From positions 1 through 18,135 of the forward strand of contig CATEYX010000079.1 of assembly GCA_949511925.1 (NCBI GenBank): 18,135 bases of DNA, in the 5' to 3' direction. A program made the position numbers and the translations under genes. Shown piece by piece: positions 7,820 through 16,162 of this stretch. Numbering within the stretch: the first letter of the stretch is position 1; each line of letters begins with the position of its first letter. This DNA is from Cryomorphaceae bacterium (GTDB lineage: Bacteria; Bacteroidota; Bacteroidia; Flavobacteriales; BACL11). The notes under the pieces were generated by a model, which was not told the origin of the DNA, made no database searches, and saw only the letters and a list, made by a program, of their open reading frames with translations.

Positions 7820-10102
7820 ATGGAAGACTATTTACAAAAATTAAATCCAGAGCAAAAATTAGCCGCACAACACCTAAAAGGCCCCTTAATGGTGATTGCA
7901 GGTGCAGGTTCTGGTAAAACTAGAGTCCTTACTTACCGTATTGTACATTTGTTAAAAACAGGAGTTAACCCACATAATATATTATCATTAACCTTCACCA
8001 ACAAAGCATCCAAAGAGATGCGAAAAAGAATAGAAACAATTGTTGGGCAAAGCAATGCAAGAAGCCTTTGGATGGGAACTTTCCACTCAGTATTTTCAAA
8101 AATATTACGATTTGAAGCTGAAAAATTAAACTACCCTTCCAATTTTACAATTTACGATACTGATGATTCTAAAAGCTTAGTAAGAAGTATTATAAAAGAA
8201 CTAAATTTAGACAAAGATATTTACAAAGTTGGTGTTATCCGAAATAGGATTTCTTCTTTAAAAAATAACTTTATTACCCCAGAAGGATACTCTAATAAAT
8301 CAGAATTAGTCCAAACTGATAAAATTGCAAAAAGAACAGAATTTGGAAGAATTTACCAAATGTATGTGCAGAGATGTGAAAAAGCGTCTGCTATGGATTT
8401 TGATGATTTACTATTAAAAACTTATCAATTACTGGACAACCATCCTGATGTACTATTAAAATATCAGGAAAAATTTAAATACATTTTGATTGATGAGTAC
8501 CAAGACACCAATCACATACAATACCTGATAATTAAAAAGCTTGCAGCCCTTAACGAAAACATTTGTATTGTTGGTGATGACGCACAAAGTATATATGCTT
8601 TTAGAGGAGCAAATATTCAGAATATTCTTAACTTTAAGTTAGATTATCCTGACTTCAAAACTTACAAACTAGAGCAGAATTATCGCTCTACCTCCACAAT
8701 TGTTGAGGCGGCTAATAGCATCATAAAAAATAATGAAAAGCAACTGGAGAAAAATATCTGGACCAACAACAGTAAGGGAGAGAAAATAATTGTTTGCAAA
8801 ACAGGTTCAGACAATGATGAAGGAAGATTGATTGCAAACACAATTGGCGATATTGAATTGCGCGAACAAGTTCAGCATAAAGAGTTTGCAATTTTATACA
8901 GAACAAATGCTCAATCTAGAGCATTTGAAGAATCATTAAGAAAAAGAAACATAGCTTACAAAATTTATGGGGGACTTTCATTTTACCAAAGAAAGGAAAT
9001 AAAAGATTTACTGGCTTATTATCGTTTAGCAATTAACCCTAATGATGAGGAGGCTTTTAAGCGGATTATAAATTACCCAACAAGAGGAATTGGCGCTACA
9101 ACCATTCAAAGGCTAAATGTTTTTGCAAACGAACACGAAAAAAGTATTTGGGAGGTCATAAATCATTTAGATGAGACTGAAATTAACATCAATAAAGGCA
9201 CGCAAACTAAACTTAAAGAATTCGCCCTTATGATTAATAGTTTCATCATAAACACAAGAAAAAAAGAAGCCTATATTGTTGCGGAGGAAATTGCAAAACA
9301 AACCGGATTATTTAACGATCTATACTCTGATAAATCACCTGAAGGAGTCAGTAGATTTGAGAACATTCAGGAACTGCTAAATGGAATAAAAGATTTTAGT
9401 GAAACGGCTGAAAAAGGAGTTAATAAATTACCTGACTTCATGGAAGATGTTGCCTTACTAACTGACCAAGACAAAGAAACTGAGGAAGATTTTAATAAAG
9501 TGACATTAATGACTGTTCATGCTGCAAAAGGACTAGAATTTCCTTATGTATTTGTCGTAGGGCTAGAAGAAAATCTTTTTCCAAGCATGATGAGTGGAGA
9601 AAGTCAAGAAAATTTAGAAGAAGAAAGGCGTCTTTTCTATGTTGCAATAACAAGAGCCGAGAAAAGATTATTCTTATCTTTTGCCTCTTCTCGCTTTAAG
9701 TGGGGACAATATACGGATTGTGAACCTAGTCGATTTATTAGCGAACTGGACGAAAGATTTTTGGAAAAACATGAAATTACACCAAAAAACAAGAACGATT
9801 CTAGTCCTCATAAAATTTATGCTAAAACTAAGTTTAAGAAAAAAGAATACTCTGCTCCTACCAAAAAGTTTTTACCCCCTAAAAACTTGACAAATGTCAA
9901 TAGGGCAACGAACATTAGTATTAACGCAAGCGATCTTAGTAAAATACAAGCTGGAATGAAAGTAAAACACGCCCGATTTGGAGAGGGTAAAGTATTGACT
10001 ATATCAGGAAATGGAGCTGACAAAAAAGCAGGAGTATTTTTCAGTGGCATTGGATTAAAACAATTACTTTTAAAATTCGCTAAGTTGGAGCTATTAAAAT
10101 AA
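7820..10102 (+). CDS. uvrD: UvrD/PcrA-type superfamily 1 DNA helicase
   Basis: This 760-aa ATP-dependent 3'-5' DNA helicase should act in nucleotide excision and mismatch repair and in clearing stalled replication or transcription complexes in the cytoplasm. SF1A motifs are in order: Q motif LNPEQKLAA (8-16), Walker A AGAGSGKT with K33, motif Ia TFTNKAS, Walker B IDEYQD with D225 and E226, motif III GDDAQSIYAFRGA, motif IV QNYRST near 286, motif V TVHAAKGLEF (565-574) and motif VI YVAITRAEKR (607-616). The C-terminal 49 residues (GMKVKHARFGEGKVL) match the Tudor-like tail that binds RNA polymerase in PcrA/UvrD. Length fits the family. The start is the ATG at 7820; an in-frame TTG at 7799 falls inside the promoter box. 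UvrD and PcrA cannot be separated from sequence alone. The kinase gene follows after 21 bp. Confidence 0.95.
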   Translation: MEDYLQKLNPEQKLAAQHLKGPLMVIAGAGSGKTRVLTYRIVHLLKTGVNPHNILSLTFTNKASKEMRKRIETIVGQSNARSLWMGTFHSVFSKILRFEAEKLNYPSNFTIYDTDDSKSLVRSIIKELNLDKDIYKVGVIRNRISSLKNNFITPEGYSNKSELVQTDKIAKRTEFGRIYQMYVQRCEKASAMDFDDLLLKTYQLLDNHPDVLLKYQEKFKYILIDEYQDTNHIQYLIIKKLAALNENICIVGDDAQSIYAFRGANIQNILNFKLDYPDFKTYKLEQNYRSTSTIVEAANSIIKNNEKQLEKNIWTNNSKGEKIIVCKTGSDNDEGRLIANTIGDIELREQVQHKEFAILYRTNAQSRAFEESLRKRNIAYKIYGGLSFYQRKEIKDLLAYYRLAINPNDEEAFKRIINYPTRGIGATTIQRLNVFANEHEKSIWEVINHLDETEININKGTQTKLKEFALMINSFIINTRKKEAYIVAEEIAKQTGLFNDLYSDKSPEGVSRFENIQELLNGIKDFSETAEKGVNKLPDFMEDVALLTDQDKETEEDFNKVTLMTVHAAKGLEFPYVFVVGLEENLFPSMMSGESQENLEEERRLFYVAITRAEKRLFLSFASSRFKWGQYTDCEPSRFISELDERFLEKHEITPKNKNDSSPHKIYAKTKFKKKEYSAPTKKFLPPKNLTNVNRATNISINASDLSKIQAGMKVKHARFGEGKVLTISGNGADKKAGVFFSGIGLKQLLLKFAKLELLK

Positions 10103-10114
10103 TCATTATATTTG
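10085..10114 (+). promoter_or_regulatory. Promoter of the kinase-regulator operon, overlapping the helicase 3' end
   Basis: TTG at 10085-10087 and TATATTTG at 10107-10114 are separated by 19 nt, the usual Bacteroidota spacing of -33 and -7 elements. The -33 element lies inside the last codons of the helicase gene. The predicted start site is near 10118, so the leader before the ATG at 10124 would be only about 6 nt. This lets the signalling genes be expressed independently of the helicase, although read-through is possible because no terminator lies between them. Confidence 0.7.
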
Positions 10115-10123
10115 AAAACTATT

Positions 10124-11845
10124 ATGACACGCACTTCACTTATTTTTCTCCTCTTACTTCCCTTTTGTATTTATAGCCAAAACTATAAAACAGAAATTGA
10201 TAGCTTAAATTCAAAAGCAAGTCAATATATCCATATTAATTTAGATTCTTCTTATATATTTTCTGAAAAAGCAATTCAAAAATCACAAAAAGAGGACTAT
10301 CAAAAAGGAGAAATGGAAGGTCAGTATCAAAAAGGAAGAGCTTTGTTCGACCAAGCAAGACGAACACTCTCTATGGATGCAGGAGAACAGTCACTAGCTA
10401 TTGCTAAAAAGATAAACAGCTATTATGGGCAACAGAATGCACTCAATCTTATTGGGAAAATTCAGAATCATGCTAAGCAATATGATGAAGGAATCAAAAC
10501 GGTAAGAAAAAATTTAAAGCTAGCTACAGCAGAAAATGATTCTATGCAGATGGCTTTAACTATTAATTTTTTAGGGATTTTTAAAAATAAATTAGGCGAA
10601 AAAGATTCTGCATTACACTTTACAATGCAATCCATTAAAATTAACAAAAAACTTAATGCACAAAAAGCATTAGCCTACAACTATAATTCTTTAGGGATTC
10701 ATCATTATCAAAATAGAAATTTAGATTCTTCTTTCTTCTATTTCAGAACAGCTTTAAAAATTAGGACAAATTTAAAACTACCAAATCAATCAATAGAAGC
10801 TTACAACAATCTTGGTTATGTTTTCTTATTGGAAAAGATGCCTGATTCTGCAATTGTATACTTTCAAAAATGCATACAAATATGTCTAGAATATGGGAAA
10901 AAAAACAACCTAGCAGTTGCCTATAAAAACATTGCTGAAGCCTATGAATTAATCAACAATCATAAACTAGCATTAGCTGCTCTAAAAAAAGCTATCCCAA
11001 TTAACGATAGCTTAATGAATATTAAACAAACAGAATTACTAATAACAGCTCAGAAACAAAAAAATCAAGAACTAATAATACAGCACGATAAAGTTAAAAA
11101 ACAGAAAGAGAAACAACAAATTTTAATTTTCATATTACTTGCATCATTCCTTATAACGATAATAGTATATCGCGGATTACATAAAAGACGGATTGAGAAT
11201 GCAGTCCTTATGCAAAAAAATAAAGCTTCAAAAGCAATTATTGAAGAACAGGAAAAAATTAAAGAAAAAATTGCTCAAGAATTACATGATGGTGTCGGTG
11301 GTTCATTAGCTGGAATAAAACTCAGCTTATCCAACATCCAAAATGAAATCAAATGCCCTAAGCTATTTTTAGAAATTGACAATATAGAATATATATATAA
11401 TGAAATACGAGATATTTCACACAACCTAACTCCAGTTTACTTTCATAAAGAAAAATTTAAGGTCACTATTGATAATTATTTAAACCGAATGTTTCCTAAT
11501 TTAAAGATTGGCATTTGTTTTCAATGCTATCCTGAAAAAGAAATAAGTAAATTAAGCTACAATAAAAAAATATATATTTACAGAATAATTCAAGAGCTTT
11601 CCACTAATATTCAAAAACATGCAAATGCCACTAATGTAAATATTCACTTAATCGGACATCAAAACCACCTCATTATTATGGCTGAAGATAATGGAATAGG
11701 TTTTGACGAAAAAACAATAAAGAGAGGAATAGGACTCAACAATATAAAAAGAAGAGTAACACTCTATGACGGGAAAATGAAGATTGATTCAAAAAAAGGA
11801 AATGGAACTACAATAATCATAGAGATCCCTTACGAAAAAAAATGA
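10124..11845 (+). CDS. TPR-domain sensor histidine kinase (HisKA_3 / NarX-LiaS type)
   Basis: The protein has 573 aa. The start is the ATG at 10124; the in-frame TTG at 10112 is part of the promoter. Residues 1-18 form a signal peptide or anchor (MTRTSLIFLLLLPFCIYS), so the next 300 residues should be periplasmic. These hold TPR-like helical pairs near 144, 184, 225 and 265 (AYNYNSLG, EAYNNLGYVF, VAYKNIAEAYEL). A coiled coil is followed by one membrane helix (333-349) and a short linker. The phosphorylation site is H388 in QELHDGVGGSLAG. The HATPase domain has N box ELSTNIQKH with N495, G1 box DNGIGF (522-527) and G2 box GIGLNNIKRR (535-544). It should autophosphorylate and pass phosphate to the NarL-type regulators just downstream; it overlaps the first by 4 bp (ATGA). 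The signal is unknown. Such TPR kinases are common in Bacteroidota. Confidence 0.93.
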   Translation: MTRTSLIFLLLLPFCIYSQNYKTEIDSLNSKASQYIHINLDSSYIFSEKAIQKSQKEDYQKGEMEGQYQKGRALFDQARRTLSMDAGEQSLAIAKKINSYYGQQNALNLIGKIQNHAKQYDEGIKTVRKNLKLATAENDSMQMALTINFLGIFKNKLGEKDSALHFTMQSIKINKKLNAQKALAYNYNSLGIHHYQNRNLDSSFFYFRTALKIRTNLKLPNQSIEAYNNLGYVFLLEKMPDSAIVYFQKCIQICLEYGKKNNLAVAYKNIAEAYELINNHKLALAALKKAIPINDSLMNIKQTELLITAQKQKNQELIIQHDKVKKQKEKQQILIFILLASFLITIIVYRGLHKRRIENAVLMQKNKASKAIIEEQEKIKEKIAQELHDGVGGSLAGIKLSLSNIQNEIKCPKLFLEIDNIEYIYNEIRDISHNLTPVYFHKEKFKVTIDNYLNRMFPNLKIGICFQCYPEKEISKLSYNKKIYIYRIIQELSTNIQKHANATNVNIHLIGHQNHLIIMAEDNGIGFDEKTIKRGIGLNNIKRRVTLYDGKMKIDSKKGNGTTIIIEIPYEKK

Positions 11846-12492
11846 GTATAATAGCTGAAAAAAAAGTCATTATTATTGATGATCATAAACTATTCACTAA
11901 CGGACTTTCTTCAATTTTAGAAAGCATTGGACTAAGGGTTATGTCAACTTTTGAGAGTGGTAAAAAAGCTGTTCTTTATTTACATAACAATGAAATTGAT
12001 ATTGTTTTTTCCGACATCAATATGCCAGAGATGGATGGATTAAAATTGTGCAAAAGATTAAAAAGAGATCAAATTAAGGCTAAGATAATCATGCTAAGCA
12101 TGTATGAAGACCCTAACATTATAAAAGAAGCTTTTGATTGTGGGGCAAGCGCATACCTAAGTAAAAATACTGAGAAAGAAGAAATTATTAAAGCAGTAGA
12201 AAAAATTCTTGACAATAAACAATATGTAAATAAACACCTGCTAAAAAAGAAAGAACGAGTACAGGAAGAAGATGAGTTTACACTTAAATATAAATTAACT
12301 CTCAGAGAAAGAGAGGTGTTACAGCTAATGCTAGATGAAGCCAGCAATAAACAGATAGGAGAAACCCTAAACATTAGCACACGGACAGTTGAAACTCATA
12401 GAAAAAATATAATGCTAAAGCTTGACGTTAAAAATAATATCGGACTTATCAAAAAAGCGCTAAGCTTTCAGCTCTTTAAACGCGAGAGTTAA
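11842..12492 (+). CDS. NarL/LuxR-family response regulator, first of a tandem pair
   Basis: This 216-aa cytoplasmic two-component regulator has a receiver domain (about 7-125) with acidic pair D13/D14, phosphoacceptor D58 in SDINMPEMDG, switch residue S86 in MLSMY and K108 in YLSK, so all phosphorylation residues are intact. The LuxR-type HTH spans about 152-207 (LTLREREVLQLM, NISTRTVETHRKNI). The start ATG overlaps the kinase stop codon, which implies translational coupling and a cognate relationship. The target genes cannot be read from the sequence. It is clearly paralogous to the next gene, sharing DINMP, MLSMYE, RTVETH and NIGLIK-like segments. Confidence 0.95.
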   Translation: MSIIAEKKVIIIDDHKLFTNGLSSILESIGLRVMSTFESGKKAVLYLHNNEIDIVFSDINMPEMDGLKLCKRLKRDQIKAKIIMLSMYEDPNIIKEAFDCGASAYLSKNTEKEEIIKAVEKILDNKQYVNKHLLKKKERVQEEDEFTLKYKLTLREREVLQLMLDEASNKQIGETLNISTRTVETHRKNIMLKLDVKNNIGLIKKALSFQLFKRES

Positions 12493-12521
12493 CAATCAAA
12501 ATTACATAAGCATTAATAAAT

Positions 12522-13181
12522 ATGAATGTAGAAAAGGATAATTCTGACAAAAGCAAAACAATCAATATTATAATTGCTGATGACCACACAATTTTCTTAG
12601 AAGGAATAACAGCACTTATTAGTAGTGAATATATTAATGTCATAGCAAATTGCAAAAATGGGCAAGAAGTTTTAGATTTTCTAAAAGCACAATACGTTGA
12701 CTTAGTAATATCAGACATTAACATGCCAGTAATGGACGGAATTACATTAGTAAAAAAAATAAAAAAACTATATCCAAAGACTAAAATAATGATGCTCAGC
12801 ATGTATGAAGAAAGACACATTATTAATAAGGCAATAAAAGCAGGAGCTAACGGATACATGAGTAAAAATTCAGGGAAAAAGGACATACTCAATGCTATTG
12901 AAAGTTGTATGAGAGGCGAAAAAGCAATCTTTACAAGACAGAGTAAATTCACTCAAAAGAGCATCCAAAACACTGACAAATCAATAAAAGAAATTTCGTT
13001 AACCAACAGGGAAAAACAGGTTCTCAAACTAATCACTCAGGAAGCATCTAACTCAGATATTGCTTTATCTTTAAACATAAGTAAGCGTACTGTTGAAACA
13101 CATAAAAAAAATATAGCTTTAAAATTAGGGGCAACAAACACAATCGGATTAATTAAGATAGCCTTAAAAGTAAAATTTTAA
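12522..13181 (+). CDS. NarL/LuxR-family response regulator, second of a tandem pair
   Basis: This 219-aa regulator has receiver residues D20/D21, phosphoacceptor D65 in SDINMPVMDG, S93 in MLSMY and K115 in YMSK, followed by a LuxR-type HTH at about 159-214 (LTNREKQVLKLI, NISKRTVETHKKNI). It starts 29 bp after the first regulator, without a TAnnTTTG box in the gap, so it is probably part of the same transcript. Both paralogs keep all catalytic residues. The recognition helices are nearly alike (NISTRTVETHRKNI and NISKRTVETHKKNI), which suggests related DNA targets, competition or heterodimers; this is inference. The linker between domains is longer and more basic than in the first copy. Confidence 0.95.
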   Translation: MNVEKDNSDKSKTINIIIADDHTIFLEGITALISSEYINVIANCKNGQEVLDFLKAQYVDLVISDINMPVMDGITLVKKIKKLYPKTKIMMLSMYEERHIINKAIKAGANGYMSKNSGKKDILNAIESCMRGEKAIFTRQSKFTQKSIQNTDKSIKEISLTNREKQVLKLITQEASNSDIALSLNISKRTVETHKKNIALKLGATNTIGLIKIALKVKF

Positions 13182-13527
13182 AAATTTAGAAATCTAATTT
13201 ATAACTATTTTTACACGTACCCAGCTAATTATAAATAATTTACTAAAAATACAATACGAATTTCACTTATTGGTGATTACGTATAGTTTAAATCTAAAAC
13301 ACCCTCTGTACTTGTAATATGATATTTAAAATGATAAACGTATTCGGACAAGCATCTTTATTTTTACACACAACAGTAACAAAGTATAAATCTTAATAGC
13401 TAGAGCAGAAGTTTTTTATTTATTTATTTTGATTATTCTTATTTGTTTATCACTTACAATAGTGATGTTATTATAGAATTTTCACTCAGTATATTCTTAA
13501 CCAAAAGTTTAGATTTCTTGGGATATT
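13182..13527. other. AT-rich intergenic region without a recognised gene
   Basis: This stretch of about 350 bp lies between the second regulator and a strong rightward terminator. It has no ORF with coding character (the longest ATG frame noted is 21 codons, at 13331) and no TAnnTTTG box on either strand. A weak A/T hairpin lies right after the regulator stop (13182-13200). A 6-bp hairpin ATCACT/AGTGAT lies at 13449-13466. The pentamer ACGTA recurs three times (near 13216, 13280 and 13339). It may be a long 3' UTR or hold a small RNA, but nothing proves either. Confidence 0.45.
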
Positions 13528-13563
13528 AGGGGGCGGTTTCTAACATGTTCCGCCCTCTTTTTT
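13528..13563 (+). terminator. GC-rich intrinsic terminator
   Basis: A 9-bp stem, AGGGGGCGG with CCGCCCTCT (one G-U pair), encloses a 13-base loop and runs into six T's (13558-13563). GC content is far above the surroundings. The T-run is only on the rightward side, so it ends plus-strand transcripts coming from the regulators or from the preceding interval. It lies 4 bp from the ribF stop and shields ribF from convergent transcription. Confidence 0.85.
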
Positions 13564-13567
13564 CGAC

Positions 13568-14500
13568 TTATATGTCTCTTAAATATTTCCTGCAATTATT
13601 TTCATCAATCTTTAACTGACTTTTCAAATCTTCTAAAGAATCAAATTGTTTTTCATCTCTAATTCGTTTTAAAAACTCGACTTTTATCTCGGAATCATAA
13701 ACATCAGCTGTAAAATCAAAAATATGCACTTCTACTGAATGTTTATCCTCATTCAAAGTTGGTTTTTTTCCAACATTTAGCATGCCAAAATATTGCTTGT
13801 TTGCCAATATTACCTTCACTACATACACCCCATCACCTGGCAATAATTTCCATTTATTTTCGATCAGAATATTAGCAGTCGGATAGGCTAATGTTCGGCC
13901 AATTTTATTCCCTTGGACTACAACACCATTAATAGGATAATTATACCCCAAATAAGTGTTAGCTTTCTCTATATCTCCAGCAGACAATAAATTCCTTATT
14001 TTTGTTGAACTAACAGTAACTTCCGCCTCATCTTGTGGTGGAATTTGTTCTAATTTAAAATTATATAGCTCCGAAAACTCTATCAATTCATCATAAGACC
14101 CCTCTCTATTCCTTCCAAAATGATGATCATAACCAACAACCAAATGTTTCATTTTCAATTTATTTACTAATAAATCTCTAATGAAATTAACTGATTTTGT
14201 TCTTGAAAAATCTTTAGTAAACTCCTGAACAACAAAATGCTTTATTCCTGATTTTTCTAATTCTTTTATTTTTTCCTCAATTGTATTTAACAATTTCAGT
14301 TTCTGATCCTCAGGCTGCAAAACATGCCTTGGATGAGGATAAAAAGTAAGTAAAACACTTTCTCCACCTTCCTTTTTAGCAATTTCATTCATGCGTTTTA
14401 AGACATATTTATGTCCTTTATGTACACCATCAAAAGTACCTAAAGTTAATACTGACTTAATATCTGATGGAAACTGATCTATTGAATGATAAACTTTCAC
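13568..14500 (-). CDS. ribF: Bifunctional riboflavin kinase / FAD synthetase RibF
   Basis: This 310-aa cytoplasmic enzyme phosphorylates riboflavin to FMN with ATP and then adenylylates FMN to FAD. The N-terminal FAD synthetase domain carries TLGTFDGVHKGH with the nucleotidyltransferase HxGH motif at 27-30, GYDHHFGR (123-130) and SSTKIR (164-169). The C-terminal kinase domain (about 185-308) has GRTLAYPTAN (201-210), DGVYVV (223-228), NVGKKPT and the likely catalytic E257 in VEVHIFDF. Length is normal. The start is GTG at 14500, because an in-frame TAA lies immediately upstream and the first internal Met falls after the active-site motif. It is transcribed divergently from atpD. No FMN riboswitch-like structure is visible in the short leader. 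Confidence 0.96.
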   Translation of the reverse strand: MKVYHSIDQFPSDIKSVLTLGTFDGVHKGHKYVLKRMNEIAKKEGGESVLLTFYPHPRHVLQPEDQKLKLLNTIEEKIKELEKSGIKHFVVQEFTKDFSRTKSVNFIRDLLVNKLKMKHLVVGYDHHFGRNREGSYDELIEFSELYNFKLEQIPPQDEAEVTVSSTKIRNLLSAGDIEKANTYLGYNYPINGVVVQGNKIGRTLAYPTANILIENKWKLLPGDGVYVVKVILANKQYFGMLNVGKKPTLNEDKHSVEVHIFDFTADVYDSEIKVEFLKRIRDEKQFDSLEDLKSQLKIDENNCRKYLRDI

Positions 14501-14535
14501 TTATTTATTAATTTTAGGTATGTTGAAAAAGTGTT

Positions 14536-14543
14536 CAAAATTA
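14536..14543 (-). promoter_or_regulatory. Promoter -7 box of ribF
   Basis: On the minus strand the sequence is TAATTTTG, matching TAnnTTTG. The predicted start is near 14532, giving a leader of about 30 nt before the GTG at 14500. A -33 TTG at normal spacing was not found. Confidence 0.55.
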
Positions 14544-14592
14544 ACAATTAATTTAAACCGATTAATATTAGCACAATACAATTTAAAAATAG

Positions 14593-14600
14593 TAATTTTG
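14593..14600 (+). promoter_or_regulatory. Promoter -7 box of atpD-atpC
   Basis: TAATTTTG matches TAnnTTTG and is followed by CACCC. The predicted start is near 14604, with an AT-rich leader of about 43 nt before the atpD ATG at 14647. No -33 TTG is seen; a TTA at 14568-14570 is the nearest candidate. The box is divergent from, and 49 bp away from, the identical ribF box. Confidence 0.6.
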
Positions 14601-14646
14601 CACCCGATTTAAATTAAGTATTTTAACGACTTTAAAAGATATAAAA

Positions 14647-16155
14647 ATGTCAACAAACACGGGGAAAGTATCACAAATTATTGGGCCTGTAATTGATGTT
14701 TCATTTGAAAACAATGAAGCTGGATTACCTAACATCTATGATTCATTAGAAATCACAAGAGCTGATGGAACGAAATTAGTATTAGAGTGTCAACAACATA
14801 TTGGTGAAGATACAGTAAGAGCAATTGCTATGGAAACTACTGATGGTATTAGTAGAGGAACTACAGTAGTTGCAACAGGATCACCTATTAAAATGCCTAT
14901 TGGAGAACAAATTAAAGGGAGAGTTTTTAATGTAATAGGAGATGCTATTGATGGAATGACAAACTTAGACCGTACTAACGGACTACCAATTCACAGAGAT
15001 CCACCTAGATTTGAGGATTTATCAACTGCTACTGAGGTATTATTTACAGGTATCAAAGTTATTGACTTAATTGAGCCTTATGCAAAAGGAGGTAAAATTG
15101 GTTTATTTGGAGGGGCTGGTGTAGGGAAAACAGTTCTTATCCAAGAATTAATTAATAATATAGCAAAAGGACACGGTGGACTTTCAGTATTTGCAGGAGT
15201 AGGTGAAAGAACACGTGAAGGAAATGATTTATTAAGAGAGATGTTAGAATCAGAAATCATCAATTATGGTGAAGATTTTAACAAATCAATGGAAGAAGGA
15301 GGATGGGATTTATCGAAAGTTGATAAATCAAAATTAGGAGATTCAAAAGCAACATTTGTTTTCGGACAAATGAACGAACCACCTGGAGCAAGAGCAAGAG
15401 TTGCACTTTCAGGACTTACTATTGCTGAATACTTTAGAGATGGAGAAGGAGATGGTAAAGGAAAAGATGTATTATTCTTTGTTGATAATATTTTCCGTTT
15501 TACTCAAGCAGGATCTGAGGTTTCTGCATTGCTAGGTCGTATGCCTTCAGCTGTAGGCTACCAGCCAACATTAGCAACTGAAATGGGAACAATGCAAGAA
15601 CGTATTACTTCTACTAAAAACGGATCCATTACTTCTGTACAAGCAGTATATGTACCAGCTGATGATTTAACTGACCCTGCTCCTGCTACAACATTTGCTC
15701 ATTTAGATGCAACAACTGTACTTTCAAGAAAAATTGCTGAATTAGGTATCTATCCTGCAGTTGATCCATTGGATTCAACTTCAAGAATTTTATCTCCTGA
15801 AGTAGTTGGTCATGAGCATTATAAATGTGCACAGGACGTAAAAGAGTTACTACAGAGATATAAAGAATTACAAGATATTATTGCAATTTTAGGTATGGAT
15901 GAGTTATCTGATGAAGATAAATTAGCTGTACACAGAGCAAGAAGAGTACAAAGATTCTTATCACAACCCTTCCATGTTGCTGAGCAGTTTACGGGCCTAA
16001 AAGGATGTTTAGTTGATATTGCAGATACTATTAAAGGATTCAACATGATTATGGATGGTAAAGTGGATCAATATCCTGAAGCAGCATTTAACCTTGTAGG
16101 TTCAATTGATGAAGCAATTGAAAAAGGAGAAAAAATGTTAGCTGACGTTAAATAA
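14647..16155 (+). CDS. atpD: F1Fo ATP synthase subunit beta
   Basis: This is the 502-aa catalytic beta subunit of F1, on the cytoplasmic side of the inner membrane. It has Walker A GGAGVGKT (155-162, K161), catalytic E187 with R188 in GVGERTREGND, Walker B LFFVDNIFRF with D280, and the signatures GQMNEPPGARAR and PSAVGYQPTLATEMG. It is about 40 residues longer than the E. coli protein. The extra length is mainly an insertion between LLREMLESEIINYG and GQMNEPPG that includes MEEGGWDLSKVDKSKL, which is familiar from Bacteroidota beta subunits. The ATG follows a plausible leader, and the frame agrees with the conserved N-terminus (GKVSQIIGPVIDVSF). It is followed after 7 bp by atpC. The genes for alpha, gamma, delta and the Fo subunits are not here, as is usual in this phylum. 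Confidence 0.98.
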   Translation: MSTNTGKVSQIIGPVIDVSFENNEAGLPNIYDSLEITRADGTKLVLECQQHIGEDTVRAIAMETTDGISRGTTVVATGSPIKMPIGEQIKGRVFNVIGDAIDGMTNLDRTNGLPIHRDPPRFEDLSTATEVLFTGIKVIDLIEPYAKGGKIGLFGGAGVGKTVLIQELINNIAKGHGGLSVFAGVGERTREGNDLLREMLESEIINYGEDFNKSMEEGGWDLSKVDKSKLGDSKATFVFGQMNEPPGARARVALSGLTIAEYFRDGEGDGKGKDVLFFVDNIFRFTQAGSEVSALLGRMPSAVGYQPTLATEMGTMQERITSTKNGSITSVQAVYVPADDLTDPAPATTFAHLDATTVLSRKIAELGIYPAVDPLDSTSRILSPEVVGHEHYKCAQDVKELLQRYKELQDIIAILGMDELSDEDKLAVHRARRVQRFLSQPFHVAEQFTGLKGCLVDIADTIKGFNMIMDGKVDQYPEAAFNLVGSIDEAIEKGEKMLADVK

Positions 16156-16162
16156 TTAAAGC

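Noticed and set aside
9817..10134. 105-codon minus-strand frame over the helicase 3' end
   Set aside because: It is antisense to the conserved C-terminal tail of UvrD/PcrA and the kinase promoter, with no recognisable domain.
12069..12952. Minus-strand frames of 103 and 158 codons across the response-regulator genes
   Set aside because: Both are antisense to well-conserved receiver and HTH domains and are rich in Ser/Leu/Ile, as expected from reverse reading of Lys/Glu/Asn-rich genes.
13182..13200. A/T hairpin right after the second regulator as its terminator
   Set aside because: The stem is only A/T-rich with a bulge and a very tight loop, and the T-run is separated from it; too weak to call.
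13331..13396. 21-codon ATG frame in the gap before ribF
   Set aside because: It is very short, has no promoter box or ribosome signal, and no recognisable sequence.
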